This document shows, piece after piece, positions 1 to 11,769 of a DNA stretch of 64,000 bases (the stretch's first letter is position 1; the number at the start of each line of letters is the position of its first letter). The stretch is from Euwallacea fornicatus (lineage: Eukaryota > Arthropoda > Insecta > Coleoptera > Curculionidae): contig NC_089541.1 of the NCBI RefSeq assembly GCF_040115645.1, positions 3,782,001-3,846,000 on the forward strand, in the 5' to 3' direction. The translations under genes and the position numbers were made by a program. Below the pieces are notes generated by a model that had not been told where the DNA came from, did no database searches, and was given only the letters and a program-made list of their open reading frames with translations.

Positions 1-228
1 TCCTATGAGGTTCCCCCAGTAGATTTTGGTCTCAAATTCTCCTAGGAAACATTTGTATCTCCCTTTCTTTTGAATTGCTTGTGAATTTTCATAGTTGTTT
101 GCGGGTGGCAGTTGAATTGTTTCATCTAATTTTAGGTGATCTTTAGTATCGCCTTTCAGATTTAATCGCAGTTCTGCTTCGTAGATGGCTTCAGTCGATT
201 GCCACTGAGGTAGAATCATTTTGAAAGT
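1..228 (-). CDS. Open exon of an unrecognised gene, running off the left edge
   Basis: On the minus strand, a good acceptor (pyrimidine-rich tract ending CAG at 231-229) is followed by 76 uninterrupted codons down to base 1. The frame is phase 0 and meets an ATG three codons in (context CAAAATGA), so the exon may carry the true start after a 5'UTR intron, with a protein starting MILPQWQSTEAIYEAE. The residues look like a soluble, mixed-charge protein (YEAELRLNLKGD, then GRYKCFLGEFETKIYWGN near the edge) with no signal peptide or membrane segment. I do not recognise the family. The length open, the acceptor and ordinary codon use support it; the lack of a visible downstream partner is the main doubt. 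Confidence 0.4.
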
Positions 229-2097
229 CTGAAATGGGGTAAAAAAGAAACATATTTAAAATTGAAGTTTTCTGATTAAAGTTCGATTTGAGACCCTTAT
301 TGTTCAGATCAATTCATCATCTTAATTGAATGTTAAGTGAGCCTTTAAGTAGAAAATTAAAGGACATGAGTAAGAAGGATAGACAAATGGCACGAATGTT
401 ATCTCTTGATGTTGTTAGTGAGCGTCGTTCTTAGGTTCACTTTACTGTCTTAAGTTGATTTATCTAATTTCATCTCATTTTAATTAAATATCTATTCTAC
501 TGAAAAGTTTTTTGAAACATATGAAAGATTTACAAGCTTTCATACTTCTATGAAAATTCGTTATGAGCTCATGTTCTCATCATTTATTCGCACGTACCAG
601 CTGGCATGAATACCTGTTTGATTGTAGTTATTTAAAACAACCGCAACCCTAACCAAAAAATGCAGACATTCGTGTTCAAATTACTTACTAATTACATTCC
701 TAAGGTTAAGATCTTTAAAATGTTTCTTCAATAGCCTTATTATAGTATTTTGACGACTTTGTTGACTTCTGTTTTGACTAATTTCACGGCTGATTATATC
801 GTTAAGCGCTGCATCTTAGTGAAATTTTCTTTCTTTTATATTATATTTCACATGTCTATCTTTCTCTAATTTAATTTGCATTAGTTTGATTTTATCGTTT
901 TTGAATAAAAATTATTTGATTTGCTTCTACTGAAACTGATCAACTTCTACGAACTTTGCGACTCGGATTGATGTATGTTTATGCAATAAAACATGATCCG
1001 AATTATTGATCGGTGAAAGAAAACTTCCTCGAAATCGAGAAAGTTTCCTTTTTATTGAATTCTTGATTACCTATTCAGAGAATCAGTAAATCAGACCAGG
1101 CTGGGTCAATTTAAACTATTGGGAAATTCAGGTTGCTTTTAAAAAGCTACAATAAAACATTGTAGGTCTGTACGGATATTCAGATTTCATGAAAATAATT
1201 TTCCTAAACAACAGCAATGAATTTAATGACTATTGAATCGATTAATTCCTCTCCCAAACGAGCTTTCGACCTTTTTGTAATTCTATTATTTTGGCTTATT
1301 GTTTTTTTACCGTTTTTATTAAAATTGTGTATTATCAAGAGGTGTTCTTATCAATGGCTTGAATATAAAGAAGACGAAATATGGGGATATAAGATGAACT
1401 TCCTAAAATGCTTATAAATGAGATTGTGAGTGAGAGTGATGTGAAAATCTGTGAAAATGGGAATTTGATTCAATCATGTATTTTTAAACAAAAATGAATT
1501 TTCAATTATCCGCTTGTGTTATCTTTGAGTCGTGTTTTTTTTCGTCCCAAAAACCCAATAACATCACATTGAAGTTTTTCAAAAATTTTATGTGAAATCG
1601 TGTAATATAGGAATTATACGGAAGGGCGTTTTCAAGACTTGAGATTTTTTTGTCTTATATTTAAAACAATTTTGAACATTTTACTTCGGCCCACATTATT
1701 ATTTAATGTTGGGAGATGGTAAGATTTCTCTGAAAATGCCATTAACAAAATTAATTCATTAACGGTAATGTCATTTAATGTCTGTCGGATTAATTACGAC
1801 GTGGAAAGGAAAATCAAAAACAAACTTGATTATATTTCCTAAATTCAGCTGATATTTCCCAGTCAGGTTTGGAACAAAATTATATATACCCACCTGCACG
1901 TATTTACATAGGTATATTGAAATATAATTACCGGTCATTAATTGAACATGGATCTAATGTGTCATTAATGCTGAATTCCTTTGGTATTTTAGTAGAGATG
2001 TGCATGTTTTGAAATATTGTTATTCATTCAATTCAGTGGAGGGAAAAAATTTCCCTCCCTACAAGGGAAACTTTTCTCTTTCCACTTAATGACTCAC
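229..2097. other. Intergenic, AT-rich, no supported gene
   Basis: No exon with convincing splice sites is seen. The one odd item is a 66-codon ORF at 1217-1417 (+) with a hydrophobic stretch (see findings). A short perfect hairpin of the form GGAGGGAAA-loop-TTTCCCTCC lies at about 2038-2058, just upstream of the receptor gene. Confidence 0.5.
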
Positions 2098-2146
2098 TCT
2101 ATTTAAAGGGCATTCCTCAATGTCTTTCTTCACAAATACACTCAGA
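2098..2146 (+). promoter_or_regulatory. Possible core promoter of the ionotropic receptor
   Basis: A TATA-like TATTTAAAG (2100-2108) is followed by an arthropod-style initiator TCAGACC at 2142-2148, a few bases before the ATG at 2152. The TATA-to-initiator spacing (about 40 bp) is longer than the usual 30, and the 5'UTR would be very short, so this is tentative. Confidence 0.3.
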
Positions 2147-2151
2147 CCAGT

Positions 2152-5100
2152 ATGACGCCACTAAGTTACTGTATTCTGGCCTTTCTGTTGTATGGTCACC
2201 AGTTTCAAGCTCAAAAGTTTTATTGGGACAAATCTTATATCGATTTAACGGATTTAAATAAATACGAAAAGTTAAATTGCACTACCAAATTGACGACAGA
2301 AATCATTTAGCTAATTATTGACTATGCGTCATGGCGTAGTATTAATTTGCTGTACATTGTCGATAGTTCGATAAACTCAGGTAATAATGGTTGTTTTTAG
2401 TTAACAAACGGAATGATATTTAAACAATAGTCATTTTTGTTTATGATTTCGATAACCTCGGTGTGCTTGGCGTATACTTCATTTGATGTTATGGGAGGGC
2501 AAGCTGCTATCAAATTCCTTGAGAAATCGTTTTCTATTTTTTCTTATAGCATGCAATATGAAAATTATTCGACTCTACCTAAACAACTGCTTCAACAGTA
2601 ATGGTCTTAGCGTGGCCTTTCAGAAGAACTTTCATAGAGATTCAAGTCGCAAAGCTCAAGCCAAAACCGTTTTAATTGTTTCTTTTATAACAAAAGGCAT
2701 GAACTTGGAAAGCTATTCGGACCAGGTCAGTATTGTAACCTTGTTAAGGGGTTCCTTCGATAAATGAAACCACGAAAACGCCAATTTGGTTTACATAAAA
2801 TGGACTGTAACTTGCATTTACATCAAATAATAAAAGATTTTGGTCTAAGTAGGAAAAGAGAGAATGCTTCCACACGAAGAGACGAAAAAAAAGAGAAAAA
2901 ATTACTTCGATCATCCCTTAAGTACTAAACCCGAGGAATTCCAACCAGGGGCGTACCACCACCAAGAACCTTTACGGGCTATGGCTACGCCGTATCCCAT
3001 AAATCGCGGCCATTTGGGGAATATCTATACTAGTCGCTTTTTTGGGAATATTGCAGCCCCAACAAATTGCCCATCATGGCAATAGTCTCGACCGAAAAAG
3101 CTTCCTTTGACTAGTAGCATATTCCCCAGCCAAAACGTACCCTTAGTTTTGGCCTGATGGGCCATGTGGTCTGGCACCCAGATGGTATTCTCAGAATAAG
3201 TATCGCTGTATATGGGCGTAACTTAAGGGATAAACTACAAATATAGAACAAAAACCAAAATTAACAACAACAAACAAAAAACCAATAACTTAAAGTCCCT
3301 AACAAACCTCCTAGTTAAAATTTTCTCAATCGGTTGTTTTTAGTTGAACCTCTTTGACGATGACCTTCATTTCAAATGGCTTAACATTTACCCGGATTTA
3401 GACCTGACCAATAAAACGGATAAATTGGTTTTGGAGAGGATGAGATACAGTGAAATGACCATGGGCATGGACTTGGTCATAGCCGTGTCGATCGCAAAAA
3501 ACGCATCTAGAGATGCTGTAAGCTGAGTTCGGATACTTTAACTATTATAAATTTTGTTATTATAATAATATAATACAAAATTTATATAATTAATAAATAT
3601 AATTAAATAATAATAATAATATTATGCCATAGAAAGTGCGACTTCTGGAGGGGTGTAAAAGGTTTCAAGCTTTGCCAATGAATGTGGCTGATAAGGAAGT
3701 TAAAAGAATTTTGCCTTTTAATACATCATTGAAAAAAAATCAAACTTTTAACGTAACGTTTTCTGACTTGTGTAACGAACCTAGACCGAACATCAAAAGC
3801 TCTTTTTGTATGCTACAGGTTTACAAAATAAGAAAAAACAGCAACACTACTATGGTGATCATACCTCTAGGTAAAACTCAAACTCATTTCATTTCGTGCA
3901 TGAAGTAAAACGAACTTAAAGGTTATTGGAATTATGAAGTTGGAACCGATCAACTAAAAAAATTTCAAACTGACGAAACTAGAAGAGATTTCTTGCAATC
4001 TCCTTTGATATTTGGCAAACAAGAATCCAGCAAAGAATCTAAAGCGATTAGCGAGGAAAGCTTGGTTGAAGATGTGAACGATATGGAGAATCTTAATAAG
4101 ATTGCTGACTATATCACTGCCTATCTTAACGCTACGTAATTCTTTTTACTGTTTCAAATAAAATATTTTTAATAAGAAAATTTTAGACAAAAAGATATCG
4201 TTTTTCCTAACCTAGGACTGAAAGCTGTAAATGGAAACTGGAGCGGACTTCTCGGAGCAGTAATAGACCAAGAAGTAGACATAGGATTGGATAGTGTGAT
4301 TAAAACCCCTGATTTATATAACGAAGTGATTTTTACCCATGACATTATGGTTTCTGAGCAAGTCGCTGATTTTTTTTAATTTAATTTACTTGAGACAATC
4401 AAATTGCAGACGAAATATTTATTTAAAGCCAGAACAATCCAATAGTGCTCGAAATATCTTCATGGCTCCTTTTTCTCCAGACCTGCTTTTCCATGTCTGC
4501 GTCACTGTCATGATTTTTGCAGCTGTTATGGCTCTTTACATAGCAACAAGAATGGAGAAATTCACTAGGTGTCTTGGAATGCAATCACACGTTATCGCTA
4601 TATCTGATGCTCTGTTTTGGATAATTGGAGTAATCAGCATGCAAGGTATTCGAGTCTTTCATACAACGAATTTTACTTGCCCTACATTCTCAATCTTAGG
4701 CACTCAAATACAACCAAATTCCGGCTCTGGAAACATGATAATTTTGTTCTCATTGTTCTTTGCCCTAATCATTTACAACTCGTATTCCGCATTTATCACC
4801 TCGATGCTATCAGTGAAACTGAACCGAATTAGGACTATATCTGATTTATTGAAAAGCGACTACGATATTGGGTACATTAAAAACAGCCCAGATGAAATAT
4901 TCTTAAGAGTAAGTAAGAAAAATCTCCAAGATGACTCAGAATTATGAATTAGCTTTCAGACTGTGATAGAGCCAGAGTTGAATCAAATATACCTGCGAGG
5001 TTATTTACACAATGATATCAAGAACATTACCGAAGGGTTGCTAAAAGCGACGAAAGGAAACTATGGCCTTTTCGCCACTGGTCATATGGCAAGGAAGGAG

Positions 5101-5546
5101 TTTCTGAAAATAAGCGGCTACAAGTGCAAGTATGAGATAATGGAAATTCCAGCCCCTCAAGCCAAGAATAAAGTCGCCTTTCCAATGTCTCATATTTCCC
5201 CGTACAGAAAAGTTATAAATTTATGGTAATTGCTATAAATTAATAATCATTACAATGTTTGTATCATCCTTACTGTCTCAGTCTAATTAGAATGAAAGAA
5301 GGAGGAGTTCACCACTATATCAACTCAAGGATAGCTCCAAAACTGCCTCAATGCAACCAGCAATCCAGCTATCAGAGTGCTAGGATCAATGACATAGTGA
5401 CTTCCATTGCATTGTTTCTCATTGGATTTGTATTTTGCATCGTGTTGTTTTTAATGGAGTATTTGTGGAAGAAAAGAAAGAAAATTTGCGGCAAGTTTAG
5501 AACTACCTATCGATCCATATCACTAAACTTTGAATTTGTAAATTGA
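2152..5546 (+). pseudogene. Ionotropic receptor, IR75-like, with a disrupted N-terminal half
   Basis: Ligand-gated cation channel of insect chemosensory neurons (variant ionotropic glutamate receptor); IR75-group members sense acids. Proposed exons: 2152-2380, 2498-2725, 3344-3517, 3633-3870, 3922-4135, 4187-4361, about 4410-4645, 4700-4908, 4960-5225, 5282-5546; most junctions are GT-AG and phase-matched. Visible parts: a signal peptide (MTPLSYCILAFLLYGHQFQA), the amino-terminal domain, an S1 lobe with NGNWSGLLGAVIDQEVDIG, RNIFMAPF before the first membrane segment (LLFHVCVTVMIFAAVMALYI), a pore loop ISDALFWIIGVISMQG, a second membrane helix ending YNSYSAFITSML, the S2 lobe, and a last helix (IALFLIGFVFCIVLFLMEYLW) with a short basic tail. 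Lesions: an in-frame TAG at 2308-2310 (codon 53), one extra base near 2599 that shifts frame, and a frame mismatch at the 4361/4410 junction unless the acceptor at 4428 is used. The TAA at 3906 is intronic (intron 3871-3921). It is a probable pseudogene; errors in the assembly are the alternative. Family assignment is firm (about 0.9). Confidence 0.72.
2726..3343 (+). other. Long receptor intron holding a GC-richer foldback insert
   Basis: This is the only long intron in the receptor gene; the others are about 50-120 bp. Its middle (about 2930-3200) is clearly richer in G+C than its surroundings. It contains an imperfect inverted pair: 3012-3035 (TTTGGGGAATAT..TACTAGTC) against 3109-3134 (GACTAGTAGCATATTCCCC). 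It is most likely a small foldback insertion that lengthened the intron. The ORF across it (2864-3085) looks like chance. Confidence 0.4.
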
Positions 5547-7025
5547 ATATTAGGTAGATAGTGTAAATTTCTGTGAACTTAGATAATTTGGAGAAAGCGT
5601 GGACTCACTAAAATGTGTGAAAATTCCAAATGCACAAACTTCTTCATGCCCAATATTTCTTTAATTTTTTTACTGCGAAAATGTCTTGGGAACACTGTAG
5701 CTACGAAGGAGCACGACTATGGATTTTTAGCTTTTTTATTGTATTAAAGATTATTAAAATTTTTACTTACGTTCTGCATTAATTTTAATAACATTTCACT
5801 ACAAAGTCTGTGCACTACTGCCATTGGCAGCACACGCCATCGGATATTTGACTAGACACTAATACAGCTAGGATCACTTTTTATTTAATTGCTTTAGTTA
5901 ATATTTGCAATTTGGATAATCACCTGGCGATGGTATGTTTAATTATAATTATAGATTTAATATGTTTTTGGTTATATTTTTAATTTGTGTGTCGGAAATT
6001 TTAATGCTCTTTCAAGTGGAACGATGGTAATCTCTGGCGAGATTGAATCACTCAAAACATATCTCGAAATTAGAAAGAGAAATTTTCATTTTGACTTTAT
6101 TCGTGTTTTCACTTACCCTTTTCTCTTATTAGGACGAATTATCTAAAATCTAACACAGAATTTTTTTTTCAAAAGACCACCTTTTTGTATTGCTGAGAAA
6201 ATAGGCTTAAAGGGTTAAAATTCCCGAAATTTCCAAGAAAACATTTTATAATTTTGATTCCATTCAGTTTCTCGATTTTACTTTCGGAAACCATTGCGTG
6301 AGAAAATTTCATAACTTTTACCAGAAAGAAGATTGTTTTCTTACTTGTACTTTTGGCAAATATGTATAAAGATTTATAAAGATTACGTTCATAATATTTC
6401 ATAGCGAAAGGTCTATTTTTAACTTTAGTTGAATCTTAAATTTACATTTTTTTCAGAAAGCGCCATGTTGGGATGACCCTTTTGAATTTTGTGGGAAACG
6501 ACACTGTTTTGCCATGAGTCACAACAAAAAACATTCGATTTCGAAATTGAAAAATAAAAACTCTAATTAATCTAAAGGCTCTTCGCTCTGTGAACATAAC
6601 TTTTAGATCAAAATAACATGTATATTTAAAACTTTTCTTGATTCATTTAGAAAATGGTCTTTTTTTCCAAATTCATACTATTAAATTTTAAAGCTTTTTT
6701 TAAATTTCGTTGATCTGGGTAGTAATAAATTTTGCTGTAACAAAATCGTAACAATCTCGAGTGAATAGTAATAAATTTAGAAATGAACTCGGATATGAAG
6801 CTTCTACAGTTCTGCTTTGAGCGGTTCGTTCTAATAATTTTTCAGTTTTGGGCAAACTGGGGCTTTTATCGCTCTCATTGTGGTAAGTAGTTGCCTTGTG
6901 AAGGTTTACCCTTAACCCCGATTTCGCTCTGGTGGTTGCCTACTGATCACATGTTCGCATACGCTATATATGCTATATCAAATGTACTTAGATTTCGACT
7001 AGGAATTTGAATATGCAAAAATATA
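5547..7025. other. Intergenic, nothing supported
   Basis: 3' flank of the receptor gene followed by AT-rich DNA. No exon, RNA gene or recognisable transposase is seen. Confidence 0.5.
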
Positions 7026-7209
7026 CTGGGTGTACCGTTAAAAAAAATTGCAACTTTTTTCGATATAGCTTTATGCGCTATTATGTATATTTTATTATTA
7101 TTTCAATTTGAAATTTCAACATAATCCTACATGTTTCTGTTAAAATTATTTTTGAAGTTCCTACAGGGCTGTGAAATATTTTCTGCAAACTCTATTGTGG
7201 GACACCCTG
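7026..7209. mobile_element. Short MITE-like element with TA flanks
   Basis: Begins CTGGGTGTACC next to TA and ends GGGACACCCTG next to TA, 184 bp apart. The ends form an imperfect inverted repeat of the CAGGGTG type used by several other elements here, and the interior has no coding potential. The arms are only loosely alike beyond the first 10 bases, so it may be an old copy. Confidence 0.4.
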
Positions 7210-9399
7210 TACACAGTTATGAGGGTAACTGTACGCCAAGGTCCCGAAAAATGAGAGAATTCTATTTCGCAAATCTAACTTGCTGACTTGAATTATACTA
7301 TAAGATGCTTCTTTCACAATGGGGCGGGTTAAACATTTTTCATGTTCTCGAAGAAAAGCATTTTGATTTACGATTACTAACCCGAAACTGCCCGAGAGTT
7401 TCTCCTTTGTGTGTTGATAAGTTTTAGAAAAAAATCCAAATAAAATTGAAGAAATTATTTTCCAGAATCCAGATTACCGTGATTATTTTATATTCGTGAG
7501 AAATTTTAGACAAGTTTCAATGTTTGAAACGGAACTTTCTTGAAGCACAATTGCTAACCTGAACTAACCTAAAAAACTTTTTCCGCTAGGAGGATGTTTT
7601 AGGTGCTACAGGGTTTCCAAGAAAATCACAATTCCCCATTACTAACTTGAATTGACTTTTTAAATGTTAATTCATCAGAAAAGATTTTTTATTATTCAAC
7701 CCTCCATAAATATTATAAAACACGAAGTATTCTTTAACAAACATTTCAATTTAACCACTCCTAGCTTGTTTGCTCACACAAACAAGGCTCTTAAGGCTTT
7801 AGGCGCCTCTAAAATTACTTATACTTACGACCTCAAATTTAATTTCACAGAGTTACTTTAGAGCGCAACATTTTCATCAAAGTTAGCAAAGAGGAGACAA
7901 AAGTTTTCTGGGGTCCGTTAAGTTTTGGGAATGACAGTCCAATTAAATGAACTTTACTTTATGTAATTCTGTTTAAGAACAAACAACTAGAAACATTTAA
8001 TCATCGAGAAGAAAGAGAGCAATTTGCTCTTAATTAGGTACAGCTAGTGTAATTATTAATAGTAGGTTCAGTGGAAATGAGTTATTAGCTGTGGTATTCA
8101 ATAGGTGTTTGAGTAATATACTGCATATTTGCAAAATCATTATCGGTAGATTAATGTAATTTCAAGATCATTTGTATCACTCTTTAATATTGCAATAAAA
8201 GGTTGTGCTTAGACTCGCATAAATTTAAATCCATTCTTGGGGTGAAAAAAGTGGACTATTCTAGTTGAAAGTTCGGAAGTAAACAGAGCAAAAGAGGAGG
8301 AAGCTAAGCAGAGAATAAAATTATTTGGATTTGATTCAGATAGCGCTCTGGAAACGTTGATAATCGCATCACGTCGTTGTTCTGAACTGAAGAGTCTAAG
8401 GGCTTTTTTACTTGAATATTTATTCTTTATTTCGTGGAGTTTTCAAGGTTCTAAGGCCAATAAAGTTCACTTAATTTGCACTCAAGTCGTTAATTAAGAG
8501 GTTTTTGAATTAAACGACTGGCAAGCCCATAAAAGAAGTTCGATTTACCGCAAGTTCTACATATTTTTTTCGTTTTTTGCCTATATTAGTTCTACGTCAG
8601 TGCGAATAGTTTCAAAAAGTTCAATAACATAAAGAGATGACATTGCTATCAGCCTAATTTCACATTCAATCCATGTTCGTTCATATCTGGTATTATTTAT
8701 TTACTAACTTCTCCAACATCGTTCAAATTCAGAAAAGGGCCAGCAGGGTCCTCCTACAATATTTATTTAGAAAATAAGGCAAATATTTAAAATGAATCTG
8801 AAATTTTTTTAGGCAGAAAAACATTAGTCGCAACTGTTTGTTTAGACATAGCAATTTGATACGTCAAATGGCATAGTTTACATGAAATTCAAATGCAACG
8901 AATTTGAATTGAGTTAACTGCCTTATTTCGCAGAGGTTTCAAAACAGTTGTGCAACGGTTGGGCAAGTATTGCAGAACTGTTTGAAGTTTGTAGGGAAAT
9001 ATATGTGCATTTAAAGCTATTTCAAGCATAGAGCGTTATTCGGAAGAAATCTCGGCCGTTGCACAACTGTTGAGTCTTCTGAACGAGATTAATTTAGTCA
9101 ACTGTGTTATTTTGAAAAAGAAACATTGGCTATGTCAGTCTTAGGTTTGAGATAAAATTGCGTCTCTTTGAATGTTATTGATCTGAAAACTTCTATTACT
9201 TCATTTAAGGAGCAGAAAATATTGAACATCGTCTGGTTCTTAGTTCAGACACTCCCTGGTTTACATGGTTGGAATGACGCCGCTACAGGAAAGTTCTATT
9301 GATCTTCTGTCGATCGAAGGCCGCAAGTCGGATGTTTCTTGATCAAGCACCCTAGCTAATTCTACTTTTGGTTCGTTGTTCACGTAATTTTGAAGATGG
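7210..9399. other. Intergenic with faint tandem repetition at 7260-7660
   Basis: No gene is seen. Between about 7260 and 7660 a phrase like GATTACTAACCCGAA / ATTGCTAACCTGAAC / ATTACTAACTTGAAT recurs near 7371, 7552 and 7638, preceded by a run like CTTGAAG..AAA. This suggests a decayed tandem repeat with a unit near 88 bp. Confidence 0.3.
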
Positions 9400-11760
9400 G
9401 TTTCCTTATGGTTTCAGAGATTTTTGCTTCTTACTGCCTTGATTAAAATTTAGGACTTAGTTGTTACTAAATTTTTAAAATTTGTCTTTTTTATTTGAGG
9501 CAAAGTTTCTGATTTTACTATTTGACAATTTTGTACTGAATGGTTTCTCTCTTAATCTGTAGGTAAAATCCTAAAGGTTGAATTGGCTCATTTCTTATTC
9601 CTTAAGTCTTCCCTTGAATAGGAAATTCCCCAATTCTACTGCCGTTTAGGTTTCCATTTAATTTTAAAGAAGTGTTTCTCTTTGACCCAGCAAAATCTTT
9701 ATTTAAAAATTAACAAGATTCTCTCTGATTATTTTAGGAAAACTTTTGGCACTACTCGATTCACGAACAAATTTTTTTACTAAATTTTCAAAGCCTGATT
9801 ATTATTTGAAGAAAACCCCTTAAAATTGATGAACTCATTTATCACTGAAGCATCAAGACTTTTCCCTACGTCTTCAGGAAAAATCCTTTAATTTTCTAGA
9901 TGTTAATTTATTTACTGAATGTTCTAGTTTACATTTTGCTGTTATTGATTTTTCTAATATTGAGTCTTCGAGATTAATCTCTTTTTATCGAAATACAACC
10001 ATAAAGACTTGTTTCTCTTTCTTTAACCAGAAGCTCCGAGTTTTCAACTGAGACTTCCTACTTTCAAAAAATTTTATTTATTTTTCATGAGGTAAAGGCG
10101 AGAAACTAATACCGTCAACTCTTATATTCAACTGTGCTGTAAGGTCTCTACTTCGACGACTTGTTCATTTGCTATGGTAATTTTCGAACTTTGCGTCGTC
10201 ATCTTACGGTAAATCCTTTGGTTTTAATTTGATGCATTTCTTATCGAATCGCTAAAATACTACTGCAAGAAAAAAAGAAGGTGAATTTTTCATTTAAACT
10301 TTGCGAGTACTGTAAAATAATGAAGTTATTTTTTTGTAGATTCATACTACTGTCTGTGACATCTATGTAAATTGTCATGTTAATATATTCAATTTTTGTA
10401 GGACTGGATGTGTTTTTGTAAACATAAAAAAGTGAGCTTTTCAATTTTTACAATGCCTGATTTTGTTGAGCGAAGAATTTCCATTAAATTCAATTTACTG
10501 AATGAATATTCGGTTTCGAAAACATTGATGATATTGCAGAAGATATTTGGTGATGCGGTTATGTCACAGTTTTTTTTTTATAAAGGGTGCAAAGAGTTTA
10601 AAAAAACCCGAGAAAGAGTTCAAGACGGACAAAGACCCACACGACTATCAACATCTACCGATGAAAGCTACGTCAAGGAAATCAAAGATTTGGTACTTCA
10701 GAATCATTGATTGACAATCAGAGACCTTGCTGATGCTTAAGGCATTTCATATGGATCAACGTTAATCATTTTAAGAGATACTTATGCCTCATGCGCGTTA
10801 CATATCAATTGGTTCCGAAAAAAACTAAATTTTTTTATTCAAAAAGCGTGGCGTTCAAATCTGTCAAACAATGATTTCTGATTACCAAGACGTCATGAAA
10901 CACATCACAAGAGAAATGAGACCTGGTTTTATAAATGCGACCCCGAAAAGGTGAAGCAAGACGGAAAGACTCGCGCCAAAATCGTTAAAAAATCAAATTC
11001 ATGTCGATAATTTTCATGGATTCTTGCGGTGTTGTGAATGATCGACTTCTTCAGCCAGGTCAAATTGTTAACACAAAATATTATTTGAGTGTTTTGCGTC
11101 GTTTGCCTAAAACTATTAACCTCAGGCCAGAATTATGGGGAGTCGATTATTCTTGATCATTGCACCGTTCGATATTGCATTGATCCTTTATGAACATTTT
11201 GCTCTAAAACTCGACCCATATCGGTCCATAACCCCCTTATTCACCTGATTTAGCACTGTTGGATTTCTGGCTGTTCAACAAGCTCAAAAGACCACTCCGG
11301 AAACACCGTTTCGACTCGATTGAGGAGATAAATATCGAATCGAAGAAAGTATTAAAGACCATCCCGGAAAAGACTTCTCTGACTATTTGCAGGATTGGAA
11401 AGAATGTTGGCATACGTGCATTGTGTCAGTCGGGGAATACGTTGAAAGCGATGACATTTATTTAAATGAAGATTTTTCATTTCATAAATAAATTCATTTT
11501 ACTTTTAGGTCAAAGTAGTAGGTCTACCCTGTTGTATTAAAATTCCAAGATTTGTCTCTCCTTCATCCGACGCACTTCTTGCATTTTCGGTTTAGCCATT
11601 TGCTAATTAATCTTCGAGGCTTTGCTTCTCAGACAACATCCCTGGATCTTCTTAACACGAATTCCCCACTGAACCGTTGAATCGTCCCACTTCTTGAGGC
11701 AAAATTCCCGGATCCACTATTGATTCATTTTCTCTAATTCGTCCTTATGGAAAAATCTGT
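9400..11760. repeat. Degenerate tandem repeat, unit about 60-65 bp, split by a mariner
   Basis: A loose motif (AGGAAAAATCCC..AAATTGATGAACTCATTTCTTA) recurs near 9562, 9622, 9736, 9812, 9875 and 10207, and again near 11636 and 11697 after a mariner copy. Spacings are near 60 bp or its multiples. Copies are too diverged for certainty. The same motif on both sides of the mariner suggests the mariner inserted into an existing array. Confidence 0.35.
10441..11520 (+). mobile_element. Mariner transposon, dead transposase
   Basis: The first 86 codons (10453-10710) are open and read as the mariner helix-turn-helix region, including FGDAVMSQFFFYKGCKEFKK and a GRP-like segment (VQDGQRPTRLSTSTDES). Then a stop replaces part of LTIRDLADA.GISYGS, and many stops and shifts follow. 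The tail is recognisable at 11240-11465: a PHSPDLAPCDFWLFNKLKR-like catalytic segment in broken form, then a DYLQDWKECWHTCI-like end. A TIR-like end (AGGTCTACCCTGTTG) lies near 11520-11535; the left end is not clear. It is non-functional and probably old. Confidence 0.75.
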
Positions 11761-11769
11761 TCGAGTTTC

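Noticed and set aside
3906..3908. In-frame TAA in the receptor coding region
   Set aside because: A phase-matched GT-AG intron (3871-3921) removes it and restores the conserved GYW segment, so it is not a lesion.
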